Below, one piece after another: positions 1 through 8,453 of a stretch of DNA of 64,000 bases (position 1 is its first letter; each line of letters opens with the position of its first letter). A model generated the notes under the pieces. That model saw nothing but the letters and a program-made list of their open reading frames with translations, had not been told where the DNA came from and ran no database searches. This DNA comes from JBFMFR01 sp040752025 (lineage in GTDB: Bacteria > Chloroflexota > Anaerolineae > Anaerolineales > UBA4823): contig JBFMFR010000033.1 in the NCBI GenBank assembly GCA_040752025.1, forward strand, positions 1 to 64,000, read 5' to 3'. The translations under genes were made by a program, and so were the position numbers.

Positions 1-817
1 TCAATTGATCTTCAACCACCACACAACGCTCAGCATTTGGGAAGTGCACATCAACCAACTCACGCATGCACCAGGCCCAATCCACTTTAGTCCGGTGCTC
101 AGTCACCTTGACGTGCCTCCAGTTCTGAAGCGGAGCAAAGAACATGAACAGATTAGCTGTTCCTTCTCGACAGTATTCGAAATCATAGCGAGCTGGCTTG
201 CCTTTGTTCACTGGTATGGGCTGGCGCACTTCACTTACCAGTTGAACTGGCGTTTCATCGAAGCAGATCATTGGAAACAATGGATTGTAAGGGCGATGAT
301 AAACATCCAGCACATCTTCCATGCGGTAGACAAATTCGGCGCTTTGTTTTGGCGGGATGCACCACTCCTTTTTGAGCCAGGGTTTCAGTTCATTCTCTTG
401 CATAACCTGGCGCACGGTTTCATGAGAAATGTTATCCGCATATTCCAACCGTATCATTTGACTGGCCAACAGTCGCAAACTCCAGCGCCGGCGTCCAACA
501 AGTGGTTCACTACAAGCCAGTGCAACCAGATGCGCCTCTTGCGCACCATCCAACAGATGTTCATACTTGCGGCTGGTCTGGCGGGGTTGCAGAGCCTGAT
601 CAATCCCTTCTTCCACAAAACGTTGTCGCACTCGCACAATCGTAGGCACACTGACATTCACCGCTTGGCTAATCTGCTGATCCATCCAACCAGCATTGGC
701 TTTCAACAGGATGCGCGCATGCGTGACTTTGCGTACTCGCTGTGTTCCAGACTTTATCAGATCATTCAGCATTTCTTCTTCAGCCTTATTCAGCACTACC
801 ACATATTTCTTGCTCAT
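1..817 (-). mobile_element. IS630-family transposase, C-terminus cut by window edge
   Basis: The minus strand is open from an ATG at 815-817 to base 1, giving about 272 residues without a stop. The product starts MSKKYVVVLNKAEEEML and has an N-terminal helix-turn-helix region typical of IS630/Tc1 transposases (QQISQAVNVSVPTIVRVRQRF). A DDE-type catalytic stretch follows: CFDETPVQL supplies the first Asp, and VVVEDQLN at the window edge matches the region of the second Asp. The last catalytic acid would lie outside the window. The ATG is preceded by AAGGAGACAGAG, a good ribosome binding site. IS630 elements insert at TA; the right end of the element probably lies within about 70 bases upstream of the gene (around 870-890), but I could not fix the terminal inverted repeat without its partner. 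It appears intact as far as it can be read. Confidence 0.9.
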
Positions 818-1040
818 CTCTGTCTCCTTATTGGGGAGGCAGGATAACACCATTTCACATATCAAAGTATGGTTGACAGAGTACTAGGCCGATTTTTACT
901 CTTTTCTTCATTACAATGATCCTCTAGTCGCAACCAAAAGATTAAGATGGCCCGTCATAGTGACATAATTCAGGATTGAAAAGTGGGTACAAAGCCCGCT
1001 ACCGCCTCTCATTATGCCACAACAGGCCATGGATAATCCC
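818..1040. other. non-coding gap between transposase and lipoprotein gene
   Basis: Contains the leader of the transposase gene and probably its right terminal inverted repeat, somewhere near the GTACTCTGTCAACC motif (minus strand, about 873-886). I see no promoter, RNA gene or terminator in the rest. Confidence 0.4.
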
Positions 1041-2015
1041 CTACGGCAGCTCCCAATAAGCCATGTACGAGATCTGCACCGTAAAGCTGGGGGTGCGGTT
1101 GGCGCTGATGAACAGGCCGAAGTAGCCGGCCGTGAAGGTCTCGTCCTGCACCTGGGCCAGCAGCGTATCGTTGGCGAAGATCGACAGGCTGCTGCCTTCG
1201 GCCTTGAAGCCCAGCAGGTTGGTCTGGTCGGCACCCTGCTTGATGGCCGGGTTGGCCATCCACTCGCGCAGCATGACGAACCTGGCGCCATCCCAGATGC
1301 GCAGCGAATACTTGCCGTCGCAGGTCAGGCCGAAGACGTAGGTCTGGATCGGGTTGAAGCTGGGGGCGCGCGCCAGCAGGCCGTAGCGGTCGCCGCCTGA
1401 GCAGGCTTCGGTAGTGATCTCGGCTTCCAGGTAGAAATTAGTCAGGATGGGCCAGGTGAACATCATCGCCTCGTAGCCGTCCGGGTTGAAGGCCGTCATC
1501 GCCAGCTTGCCATCCTCGATTTCCATGCCGACGTGCCCGTCGGTGTACAGCGGCCAGTTGTTGGCGTTGTCGAGAGGGTCTTCCCAGGTGGGGTCGCCCA
1601 GGCCGGCTTTCGGCTCGGCGCGTGTGGGTGAGGGCACTGGGCCCTTGGTAGATGTGACAGTGATCGTGGGAGTCAAAGTGATCGTGGGCGTATCGCTGGG
1701 CAGCGGCGTCTTAGTCGGCAGCGGCGTGGAGGTGGCTGGCAGCGTCTCCGTGGGCGTTCCGTCCGCTGCCGTGATCAGGATGCTGGGCGTTTCGGGCACA
1801 TCCTGCGGAGTCGATAGCGGGGCGCCGCTGGAAAGCTCGGTCAGTTGGGCGGCGATCGTCTCCGCCGCCGCCGTGTAAGCCGGGTTCACCGGGCCGGCAT
1901 TCGCGTGCGTGGGGGTGGGATAGTTCATCGGCATGGTGCAGCTTGCCAGGAACAGTACAGTAAACAGCAGTGTGCCTGCTGCCGGGAGCAAGAAAGATGG
2001 CCTGGTTTTTGTCAT
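1041..2015 (-). CDS. secreted lipoprotein with Thr/Pro linker and concanavalin-like domain
   Basis: 324 residues. The N-terminus is a lipoprotein signal peptide (hydrophobic segment, then lipobox LASC near residue 26), so the protein should be lipid-anchored outside the membrane. Residues ~85-135 are a low-complexity Thr/Pro/Ser linker. The C-terminal ~190 residues look like a concanavalin A-like beta-sandwich of the LamG / DUF1080 type (DGKLAMTAF, YGLLAR, LRIWDGARFVMLREW, GYFGLFISA). Such domains often bind carbohydrate, but no ligand can be named. The start at 2015 follows TTGGAGAATACCTC; the frame stays open further upstream, but the signal peptide and ribosome binding site fix this start. 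It lies 44 bases after the ABC ATPase gene and is probably last in that operon, so it may be a surface partner of the exporter. Confidence 0.8.
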   Translation of the reverse strand: MTKTRPSFLLPAAGTLLFTVLFLASCTMPMNYPTPTHANAGPVNPAYTAAAETIAAQLTELSSGAPLSTPQDVPETPSILITAADGTPTETLPATSTPLPTKTPLPSDTPTITLTPTITVTSTKGPVPSPTRAEPKAGLGDPTWEDPLDNANNWPLYTDGHVGMEIEDGKLAMTAFNPDGYEAMMFTWPILTNFYLEAEITTEACSGGDRYGLLARAPSFNPIQTYVFGLTCDGKYSLRIWDGARFVMLREWMANPAIKQGADQTNLLGFKAEGSSLSIFANDTLLAQVQDETFTAGYFGLFISANRTPSFTVQISYMAYWELP

Positions 2016-2059
2016 GAGGTATTCTCCAAGTAAGGTATGTATATTGTAACTGATCTCTG

Positions 2060-3067
2060 TCAATCTTCCTGTTTTTCCAGGAGCTTTTCCTCGTAAATCC
2101 GGCGCACGGTAGCTTCGATATCCGGCTCGCGCACTTCCAGGTCGCGGATGCGGTACTGGGCGGAGATGCGCCCAATCAGCTCGGAAGCGGTGATGGCGCT
2201 GCGCTCGAACTCGAAAGTCACACGCTGGCCTTCGCGGCTGGCAACCTGGGCGCCCTGGACGGCGATCGCCTCGTAGGGCTCGGCGAAATCCACCAGCAGT
2301 TGGCGTTTGCCGCCAAAACGCTGGCGCAGGCTGTCCAGGCTGCCGTCGTAGAGCAGCCGGCCATGATCGATGATCATCACCCGCTCGCACAGCTTTTCGA
2401 CGTCGGACAGGTCGTGGGTCGTCAGGATCACGGTAACGCCGCGCTGGCGGTTGATGTGCAGGATGAACTGTCGGATGCGCTCCTTCGCCACCACGTCCAG
2501 CCCGATGGTCGGCTCGTCCAGGAATAGCAGCGCCGGGTTGTGCAGCAGGGCGGCGCACAGGTCGGCGCGCATGCGTTGGCCCAGTGAAAGCGCCCGTACG
2601 GGGGTGCTCAAGAACGGGTCCATCTCCAGCAGTTGGCGGAACTCGTCCAGGTTATGGCGGAAGCGCTCCGGCGGGATGGCGTAGATGTATTGCAGCATTT
2701 CCAGCGACTCGATCACGGGCAAATCCCACCACAGTGTGGTGCGCTGCCCAAACACGGCCCCGATGTGGGCCACGTAAGTTTTTCGCTCGCGCCAGGGGAC
2801 GCAGCCTCTCACCAGCAGTTCACCGCTGGTAGGCACGAGCAGGCCGGTGAGCATCTTCAGCGTGGTCGATTTGCCCGCTCCATTGGGTCCCAGGTAGCCT
2901 ACCAGTTCGCCGCTGTGCACTTCGAAATCGATGCCATCCACCGCCCGCACCAGGTTGTACTGGCGGCTGAACAGGCTGCGCAGCGCCCCCAGCCTGCCAC
3001 GTTGGTGCCTGGGCAGGCGGAAATGTTTCTTCAGGCTTCGTACTTGGATGGTAGGATCGGTCTGCAT
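2060..3067 (-). CDS. ABC-2 type exporter ATP-binding protein (COG4586-like)
   Basis: 335 residues, cytoplasmic ATPase subunit. Walker A GPNGAGKST is at residues 60-68, a slightly divergent signature LSLGQRMR at about 160-167, Walker B LLFLDEP at about 180-186, and the switch His is in LTTHDLSD. The N-terminal extension before Walker A, with a basic stretch (KKHFRLPRHQRGR), and the C-terminal domain after residue 230 are usual for the COG4586 family. That family pairs with two six-helix permeases of COG4587 and COG3694. Both permeases lie directly upstream; the spacing to the nearer one is two bases. The substrate of this exporter class is generally unknown. ATG start at 3067. Confidence 0.9.
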   Translation of the reverse strand: MQTDPTIQVRSLKKHFRLPRHQRGRLGALRSLFSRQYNLVRAVDGIDFEVHSGELVGYLGPNGAGKSTTLKMLTGLLVPTSGELLVRGCVPWRERKTYVAHIGAVFGQRTTLWWDLPVIESLEMLQYIYAIPPERFRHNLDEFRQLLEMDPFLSTPVRALSLGQRMRADLCAALLHNPALLFLDEPTIGLDVVAKERIRQFILHINRQRGVTVILTTHDLSDVEKLCERVMIIDHGRLLYDGSLDSLRQRFGGKRQLLVDFAEPYEAIAVQGAQVASREGQRVTFEFERSAITASELIGRISAQYRIRDLEVREPDIEATVRRIYEEKLLEKQED

Positions 3068-3069
3068 CG

Positions 3070-3876
3070 CTATGTGCCCGTGCTCTGGTAGTGGCGGATG
3101 CCGAACTGCCAGAAAGCCAGCCCGGCTGCCAGCATGCCGAACCCGGCCAGGGGCGCCAGGAAGGGCGCAAAGGCTGGCAGGTGGAATGGGTCGGGCCGCC
3201 CCAGCAGGTACAGCGCCGGGTAATAGTTCAAGAAAGCGGCCGGGATGATGAAGGTGAAGAAATTACGCATCCAGTCCGGATAAATGTGCATGGGATAGGT
3301 GATCAGCTCGGTGCCTCCATAGGTGAAAATGTTGACCACTTCGATCGATTCGACTGTCCAGAACGTAATCGTCGCGCCGATGACGAACAGGCCTCCGAAG
3401 AAAGCCACCGTGCTCAAGAAGACCACGGGCAGGTAGAGTAACTTGGCCAGGGTCCAGTGGATGTCCAGGGTTGAAAGGGCGATGGCTAAAACCAGCGCGC
3501 CTTGCAGGACGCGCCCGGTGCGGCGCAGCAGGAACTCGGAGCCCAGTACTTGCAGGGTGATGCCTATCGGGCGCAGCAGCATCTGGTCGAAAGCGCCCAG
3601 GCGCACCTGCGCGCCGAAGTTGCCTGGGTCGAAGCCGCTGAAGAGCATGTCCATCATGCCGAAAGCGCTTTCCACCATCCCGTACAGGAAGGCTACTTCG
3701 GCCAGGCTCCAGCCGCCGATGCCTTCGAAGCGCTGCAAAACCAGGGCGATCGTCATGAAGCTCACCGCGCTCACCAGGGCGGTAGTGAAGGCCTCGAAAA
3801 CGAAAGAAGCCCGGTACTGCATCTGTCCGCGGATGTGGATGCTGATCAAGCGAAAGTACAGGTTCAGCTTAGGCAT
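3070..3876 (-). CDS. ABC-2 type permease (COG3694-like)
   Basis: 268 residues with about six predicted membrane helices, including a central hydrophobic stretch (LLYLPVVFLSTVAFFGGLFV). The opening MPKLNLYFRLISIHIRGQMQYRASFVFE is characteristic of this permease family. The ATG at 3876 is preceded by GGGAGGTTAGGT, a near-ideal ribosome binding site. Longer in-frame extension is possible but would overlap the upstream permease gene. It sits between the other permease (two bases away) and the ATPase (two bases away), so the three almost certainly form one transporter: two different permeases and an ATPase dimer. Function is export of an unidentified substrate. Confidence 0.88.
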   Translation of the reverse strand: MPKLNLYFRLISIHIRGQMQYRASFVFEAFTTALVSAVSFMTIALVLQRFEGIGGWSLAEVAFLYGMVESAFGMMDMLFSGFDPGNFGAQVRLGAFDQMLLRPIGITLQVLGSEFLLRRTGRVLQGALVLAIALSTLDIHWTLAKLLYLPVVFLSTVAFFGGLFVIGATITFWTVESIEVVNIFTYGGTELITYPMHIYPDWMRNFFTFIIPAAFLNYYPALYLLGRPDPFHLPAFAPFLAPLAGFGMLAAGLAFWQFGIRHYQSTGT

Positions 3877-3878
3877 AC

Positions 3879-4682
3879 CTAACCTCCCTGGATCACCAGA
3901 CGGCGCACACCGGCGCGCAACACCAGCCGGCCGGCCAGCACCAGGGCCACGATCCAGGCTGCCTGGCCGAGCAGCGCTCGCACAAGGGCTGGCCCGGAGA
4001 GCACCCCCAGGTAGGTTTCCAGGATTACGTTGACCGTGTACGGGAAAGGCGTCAGGTAACACAGGCGCTGGAACCATTCCGGCAGGAAGCGCAGCGGCAT
4101 CAGGAAACCCGACATGAACCAGGAGAGCGAGAAGAACAGGCGGGCGATGCCAACGGCGTTGGGCGTCCAGAAGGAAGCCAGGTTGACCAGGAAGCGCCAG
4201 GCGAAACCTACCATCCAGGCCAGGCAGATAGCGGCTGCCAGCCCTAACCATTGGGAGGCTGTTTGCGGCGTGGTGATGTCGAAGAACATGGCGTAGAAGA
4301 TCATGATGGTTGCCCCACGCAGCAGGATGTTGACCAGGGCCCGGCCCAGGTCCTGTGCCATCCAGAACATGAAATAATTCATGGGTTTGAGCAAATCTGC
4401 ACCGACCTGCCCGGTGTACACCGAGCGGATCAGGTCGAACCAGCTAAACAGCGACAGGAAGGCAATCGTGGCCTGCGAGACGCCGGTGAAGGTGATTGCC
4501 CCGGCCAGGGAGATGCCCTCCACTTCTTGCCTGGCCCCGTAGAGCGCCACCATCACAGCCGCCCTCAACAGGCCGAAGAAGAAATTCGTCAGCAGGCCAG
4601 CGAAAGTAGCTGCCCGGTAGGTGAATTGCCGCCGTATCGAAAGCCCGACCAATTCCCAAAAGAGGCGTGTTGCGCCGCGCAT
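3879..4682 (-). CDS. ABC-2 type permease (COG4587-like), first gene of exporter operon
   Basis: 267 residues, about six membrane helices. The N-terminus RLFWELVGLSIRRQFTYRAATFAGLLTNFFFGLLRA resembles that of its partner permease (a short juxtamembrane helix, then a Tyr-Arg-Ala motif), as expected for the paired COG4587/COG3694 subunits. It is first in a leftward operon of four genes (permease, permease, ATPase, lipoprotein). There is no Shine-Dalgarno sequence; instead a TTGACA / TATAAA promoter places the predicted transcription start on the A of the ATG, so the mRNA is probably leaderless. Start at 4682. Confidence 0.88.
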   Translation of the reverse strand: MRGATRLFWELVGLSIRRQFTYRAATFAGLLTNFFFGLLRAAVMVALYGARQEVEGISLAGAITFTGVSQATIAFLSLFSWFDLIRSVYTGQVGADLLKPMNYFMFWMAQDLGRALVNILLRGATIMIFYAMFFDITTPQTASQWLGLAAAICLAWMVGFAWRFLVNLASFWTPNAVGIARLFFSLSWFMSGFLMPLRFLPEWFQRLCYLTPFPYTVNVILETYLGVLSGPALVRALLGQAAWIVALVLAGRLVLRAGVRRLVIQGG

Positions 4683-4688
4683 TGCGCG

Positions 4689-4717
4689 TTTATACCCCTA
4701 TTGTGTGCGCTTGTCAA
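4689..4717 (-). promoter_or_regulatory. sigma-70-type promoter giving a probable leaderless mRNA
   Basis: On the minus strand, TTGACA (4712-4717) and TATAAA (4689-4694) are separated by exactly 17 bases. Six bases (4683-4688) then separate the -10 box from the ATG of the permease gene (4682), so the expected +1 is the start codon itself. No ribosome binding site could fit. Confidence 0.75.
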
Positions 4718-4749
4718 ATGTTATAATTAAGGTCAATCCCTTCGCCAAA

Positions 4750-4842
4750 AGAAACCGGGTTTTTGATTTGCAAGAATCATCTGCAATCATCGTGCCCAAT
4801 TTGCAAAACTTCCCTGCCTGAATGGTGAAAAACCCGGTTTCT
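4750..4842. repeat. 15-bp perfect inverted repeat pair
   Basis: AGAAACCGGGTTTTT (4750-4764) and its exact reverse complement AAAAACCCGGTTTCT (4828-4842) flank 63 bases between two divergent genes. A related but imperfect hairpin is at 36363-36396. The arrangement resembles a small non-coding palindromic element (REP/MITE-like). No open reading frame lies inside. Confidence 0.6.
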
Positions 4843-4929
4843 ACTCATCCGCAAGGCGCTTTTTGAAATTGGCGCCCGTACACGGTCAAGGGATTACAAG
4901 TAGTAACAATTGCTTGAAGAGGTATTGCT

Positions 4930-5160
4930 ATGCCCATTTACGAATATGTTTGCCAGGACTGCGGGGAGCGCTTCGAAAAGATGCGTTCAATGAAAGATGC
5001 GGATGTGCCGGCTGCTTGCAGCAAGTGCGCTGGGAACCACACCTCGCGCATGTTATCGCTCTTTAACGCCCAGAGCGGCGGGCGCGTGGTGGCTGGGGGC
5101 AGCAGCGGCTGTGCCTCTTGCAGCAGTTCTTCTTGCGCCTCATGTGGCGTAAAGCATTAG
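4930..5160 (+). CDS. FmdB-family zinc-ribbon protein
   Basis: 76 residues. It opens with the FmdB signature MPIYEYVCQDCGERFE and has a second CxxC (CSKCAGNH, residues ~36-39), which together make a four-Cys zinc ribbon. The tail is rich in Gly, Ser and Cys (SSGCASCSSSSCASCG), as is common in this family. FmdB proteins are putative regulators of unknown mechanism. ATG at 4930 follows GAAGAGGTATTGCT. It is a single-gene transcription unit ended by a strong hairpin terminator at 5182. Confidence 0.9.
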   Translation: MPIYEYVCQDCGERFEKMRSMKDADVPAACSKCAGNHTSRMLSLFNAQSGGRVVAGGSSGCASCSSSSCASCGVKH

Positions 5161-5181
5161 CTTGTGCGCATGAATAACGCC

Positions 5182-5214
5182 AACCGCCGTGGAATACAGA
5201 TCCACGGCGGTTTT
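5182..5214 (+). terminator. intrinsic terminator after fmdB-like gene
   Basis: An 11-bp perfect stem, AACCGCCGTGG (5182-5192) and CCACGGCGGTT (5202-5212), with a nine-base loop is followed by TTG. It could also serve the convergent gene ending at 5235, since the stem is symmetric and starts with AA on the other strand. Confidence 0.8.
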
Positions 5215-5234
5215 GCTTGGTGGTTTATTTCGGG

Positions 5235-5984
5235 TCAGGCTGTCTCAGACACAGCCGGTTGGGAAGCTTCGGCGCGACGATCCTTGATGAAATAGGGCAG
5301 GTACAGTACCAGGCATAGGACAGCCCCAATCGCCTCCAGACTCAGGATATACCAGGGCCAGGGTCCCAGCACGTCGATCAGGCTGGCTGTTTCAGGCTTG
5401 TGGGCGATGAACAGGTAATTGCTGCCCAATACCTGGTTCAAGATGAACACGGCGATCATGTACAGGTTGGTCCAGCCGAGGACGCGCAGCATCGAACGGG
5501 CGTAGGGGCGATATTCCTCTACGAAGGTCATGTAGATCGCTGCAGTGACGATCGCGCCGTGCGAAACGATCACCTGGAAGAAGCGGAAGTGCGGGAAGCC
5601 ATAGATGCCGGCGTCGGGGGTCAGCAGCGCCTGTGTGGCGCCCGCAATTCCCAAGAAATAGGCGAATTCATATACGGCGTAGCTCTTGGTGATCAGCATG
5701 TACGCGCTGGTAAATACCAGCAAGCTGCACAGGTGCAGCGGCAGCATGGTTTGGATCGTCCACTGCCCGGTGAAGTAATTCCACAGGTGCCAGGCGGTCT
5801 CGTTTATTAGCAAGATGGCGGCCAGGCCGTAGCGCGTTGCTAACTGAGCCCGGGGATTGAAAGATTTGCGGTGATAAACTACCAACAGGTTGATCAGCAA
5901 TACAATCCCCAAAGCTACCAGGTGAGCTGTGCCGAAAAGCTCGAAGGGCTGGCCGTGATAATCTCGGACGAAGAATTCTCCCAT
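5235..5984 (-). CDS. YwaF-like integral membrane protein (TIGR02206 family)
   Basis: 249 residues with about seven membrane helices and little else. Motifs NETAWHLWNYFTGQW and LPLHLCSLLVFTSAYML, together with FGTAHLVALG near the N-terminus and GSNYLFIAHKP, match the TIGR02206/YwaF family of conserved membrane proteins (TP0381, YwaF). Function is unknown; similarity of fold to other seven-helix families has been suggested, but I cannot support a role. The ATG at 5984 is preceded by GAGGAGACCGCACC. Transcribed on its own, convergent with the fmdB-like gene. Confidence 0.85.
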   Translation of the reverse strand: MGEFFVRDYHGQPFELFGTAHLVALGIVLLINLLVVYHRKSFNPRAQLATRYGLAAILLINETAWHLWNYFTGQWTIQTMLPLHLCSLLVFTSAYMLITKSYAVYEFAYFLGIAGATQALLTPDAGIYGFPHFRFFQVIVSHGAIVTAAIYMTFVEEYRPYARSMLRVLGWTNLYMIAVFILNQVLGSNYLFIAHKPETASLIDVLGPWPWYILSLEAIGAVLCLVLYLPYFIKDRRAEASQPAVSETA

Positions 5985-6099
5985 GGTGCGGTCTCCTCTC
6001 AGGCGGACGAATTGGTGTTGCTGCGTAAGTTCAGATTCTAACTGACTTTTCTGATTTTGCGGTGAAATTCGGCATGACACAGGGCCGCGATGGCGAAAT

Positions 6100-7275
6100 T
6101 CACTGTTGCATTGGCGCTTTGGATTGCTGCAATGTATCGTACAAAGCAGCGATTTGAGCGAGCATGTGATCCAGGTCAAATTCTTGCTTGGCAAAATCGC
6201 GCGCACTCTGTCCCATGGACAGCCGTTTCTGTGGGTTTTCGACCAGCTCTTGGCAGCGCCGGGCGGCTGCGTCGATGTCGCCGGCGGCGCACAGGCAGCC
6301 GGTTTGCTCGTCCTGGATGGCTTCGCTAACGCCATCCGCCCGGTTGGCAACTACCGGCAGGCGCATGGCCATGGCCTGGGGGATAACGCGCGGTAGGCCC
6401 TCCCACAGCGAAGTCAGCAGGAAGATATCCATGGCCGAGAGTAAGCGCGGCACGTCCCGGCGCAGCCCGGTGAGCACGGCCCGCCCGGCCAGGCCTTCCT
6501 GCGCCAGCAGTTCTTCCACCTGCGGGCGCAGCGGGCCATCCCCGACCATCAGGAAGCGTACCTCTGCGTGTGCCCGCCCGATTTTCCCGGCCACTCGCAC
6601 CCAATCCAGCGGGTTCTTTTGCGGCGAGAAGCGTCCGATGTTGCCGATCACGATTGCCCCTTCAGGCAGGCCCAGCTCGCGCCGCACCGCCGCCGGGTCG
6701 GCATGAGCCGGGTCGAACTCATCCAGCGGGATGGCGCTGCGGATCAGGTGGTACTGTGACGGGCTTCCGATGCCCGCCCGCAGGCCTTTTTCGATATCGC
6801 CCTGCGCCACGACGATCAGGGCATCACTGAAGGCCGCGCACAAACGCTCGAGCAGGATGTAGGTCTGGCGCACCAGCGGCGGCATATAGTCGTGGAAGCT
6901 CCAGCCGTGCACGGTGTGCACGACCACCGGCGTGCCCGCCAGGCGCGCCGCCAGTCGTCCCAGGATGCCGGCTTTGGAGCTGTGGGTGTGCACGATAGTG
7001 TAATTCCCCCGGCGCAGGATGCCCACCAGTTGCCCCAGGGCGCGCAGGTCGTGCAGCGGGCTGACCTGGCGCAGCAGGTCGGGCAGGATGGTCAGCGGCA
7101 CGCCGCGCTGGCGCACTTCCTCGATCAGGCTGCCCTCGCTGCCGGTCTGTGGGCCGCACAGGATTTCGGCCTGGAAGCGCGCCTTGTCCAACAAGGTGGC
7201 GGTGTACATCGTATTCTCTTGCGCTCCGCCCACGATCAGCCGCGTGATGGGGTGCAGGACGCGGATGGGGGTCAT
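6100..7275 (-). CDS. GT4-family glycosyltransferase, last gene of polysaccharide operon
   Basis: 391 residues, GT-B fold. The N-terminal acceptor domain has the typical LIVGGAQENT glycine motif and HTHSSKAGILGRLAA. The C-terminal nucleotide-sugar domain contains GRFSPQKNP, VGDGPLRPQVE and WEGLPRVIPQAMAM. The second Glu of the usual EX7E motif (WEGxPxxxxEAMA) is Gln here, which may alter donor binding. The ATG at 7275 overlaps the stop of the upstream gene (ATGA) and follows directly on a hairpin repeat whose loop AGGAA is the only ribosome binding site candidate. It probably transfers a hexose during assembly of a surface polysaccharide repeat unit on the cytoplasmic face; donor and linkage cannot be read. 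Confidence 0.9.
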   Translation of the reverse strand: MTPIRVLHPITRLIVGGAQENTMYTATLLDKARFQAEILCGPQTGSEGSLIEEVRQRGVPLTILPDLLRQVSPLHDLRALGQLVGILRRGNYTIVHTHSSKAGILGRLAARLAGTPVVVHTVHGWSFHDYMPPLVRQTYILLERLCAAFSDALIVVAQGDIEKGLRAGIGSPSQYHLIRSAIPLDEFDPAHADPAAVRRELGLPEGAIVIGNIGRFSPQKNPLDWVRVAGKIGRAHAEVRFLMVGDGPLRPQVEELLAQEGLAGRAVLTGLRRDVPRLLSAMDIFLLTSLWEGLPRVIPQAMAMRLPVVANRADGVSEAIQDEQTGCLCAAGDIDAAARRCQELVENPQKRLSMGQSARDFAKQEFDLDHMLAQIAALYDTLQQSKAPMQQ

Positions 7276-8453
7276 GCGGAACTTCCTGTTCCGCCGTTCA
7301 GCCCTTTCTTGCGTAACAATCGCAAGTACAGCGCTTCCAGTTTCTTCACGGTCTGCTCGATCGAAAAAACCTCCTGGGCGCGCTGGCGGGCGGCCTGGCC
7401 CAGGCGGCGGCGCAAATCTGGCTGGCCGTGCATTTGCAGGATGGCCTGCGCCAGGGCGGCGCGGTCGTTGGGCGGCACCAGCAGCCCGGTTTCGTTGTGA
7501 CGCACGGCTTCGGGCGTACCTCCCACCTGGGTGGCAACCACTGGCAGGCCCGCTGCCATGGCCTCCAGCAGGCCCATCGGCAGGCCCTCCCACAAAGACG
7601 CCAATACAAACAGGTCCAGGCCCGCCAGGATTTCGGGGATGTCGCTGCGCGGGCCGAGGAAATGCGTGGCGGCGTCGATCCCCAGGGATTGCGCCTGGGC
7701 TTGCAAAGCGGTGCGCAGCTCGCCATCCCCTGCGAGCAGCAGGTGCATGTCAGGGGCCTGTGCACGCGCCTGCGAGAAGGCTTTCAGCAAGACGTCCAGG
7801 CCTTTTTGCGGGTGCAGCCGCCCGACGTAGCCCAACGGGAAGCTGTCGGCGGGCAGTTCCAGGGCCTGCCGCACCTGAGCGCGCCTTGCTGTATCGCTTG
7901 GGGCATATTTCTGGGCGTCGATGCCGTTGTGGATCACGCTGACCTTGCCGGCGCCGCCGCCGGCGGCCTGCATCTCCGCCCGGCGCACCAGCTCTGAGAC
8001 AGCCACAACGTGGTCATCCAGGCCCCGCGTCAGGCGCTTGGCCAGCTCGCGCTGTTTCCCGCCGATGTTGATATTGTGCCGCCAGGTGACGATCACTGGC
8101 GTTCCGGCCAGCCGTCCTACCAGCCGGCCGGCCAGGTTGGCGTGGAAGAGCGAAGCGTGCAAGATGGCGGGCTGCTGGCTGCGCAGCAGGCGGTAAAGCC
8201 GCCACAGGGCATCCAATCGCCAGGCCCCAGTCATGCCCAGGTCGAATACAGTCACACCGCTTTGGCGTATTGCTGCGGCGATGGGCGTTTGGCCGCCGAA
8301 CAGGCAGGCCACGCTGGGGGAGAAGCGCTGCCGGTCCAGGCGCTCGAGCACGTTCAGGAGCAAGGTTTGCGCCCCGCCCAGGCCGAGGTCGGTGATCAAA
8401 TACAGCAGGTGCACGGGTGCGGAGCAGGAAGTTCCGTGCGTGAGTGTTTTCAA
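7272..8453 (-). CDS. GT4-family glycosyltransferase
   Basis: 393 residues from a TTG at 8453 that overlaps the preceding stop (TTGA). A GTG 14 codons in (before HLLYLITDLGLGGAQ) is an alternative start. GT-B features: LGLGGAQTLLLNV near the N-terminus, FHANLAGRLVGRLAGTPVIVTWRHN, VGRLHPQKGLDVLLKAF, LAGDGELR and an intact EX7E motif (WEGLPMGLLEAMAAG). Two copies of the palindromic repeat fall inside it: one encodes HGTSCSAP at the N-terminus, the other GGTGSSA just before the stop. It sits in a run of overlapped glycosyltransferase genes. Confidence 0.9.
   Translation of the reverse strand: MKTLTHGTSCSAPVHLLYLITDLGLGGAQTLLLNVLERLDRQRFSPSVACLFGGQTPIAAAIRQSGVTVFDLGMTGAWRLDALWRLYRLLRSQQPAILHASLFHANLAGRLVGRLAGTPVIVTWRHNINIGGKQRELAKRLTRGLDDHVVAVSELVRRAEMQAAGGGAGKVSVIHNGIDAQKYAPSDTARRAQVRQALELPADSFPLGYVGRLHPQKGLDVLLKAFSQARAQAPDMHLLLAGDGELRTALQAQAQSLGIDAATHFLGPRSDIPEILAGLDLFVLASLWEGLPMGLLEAMAAGLPVVATQVGGTPEAVRHNETGLLVPPNDRAALAQAILQMHGQPDLRRRLGQAARQRAQEVFSIEQTVKKLEALYLRLLRKKGLNGGTGSSA
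7276..7294 (-). repeat. palindromic repeat copy a, at a stop/start junction
   Basis: GCGGAACAGGAAGTTCCGC on the minus strand: 7-bp perfect arms around the loop AGGAA. It encodes GGTGSSA at the end of the upstream glycosyltransferase and touches the ATGA start/stop of the next gene (ATG at 7273-7275), so the AGGAA loop lies seven bases from the ATG. Confidence 0.8.
8419..8437 (+). repeat. palindromic repeat copy b, inverted orientation, in CDS
   Basis: GCGGAGCAGGAAGTTCCGT, one mismatch in the stem, in opposite orientation to copy a. It encodes GTSCSA at the N-terminus of the glycosyltransferase that starts at 8453. Confidence 0.65.

Noticed and set aside
5..847. 280-residue open frame on the plus strand at the left edge
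   Set aside because: It is the antisense of the IS630 transposase, which has a clear ribosome binding site and family motifs on the minus strand.
1041..2558. 505-residue version of the lipoprotein
   Set aside because: The extra N-terminus is a shifted frame of the ABC ATPase gene; the signal peptide and ribosome binding site fix the start at 2015.
5985..6350. Longer start for the YwaF-like protein
   Set aside because: The extension overlaps the glycosyltransferase gene and lacks membrane character; GAGGAG before 5984 supports the shorter form.
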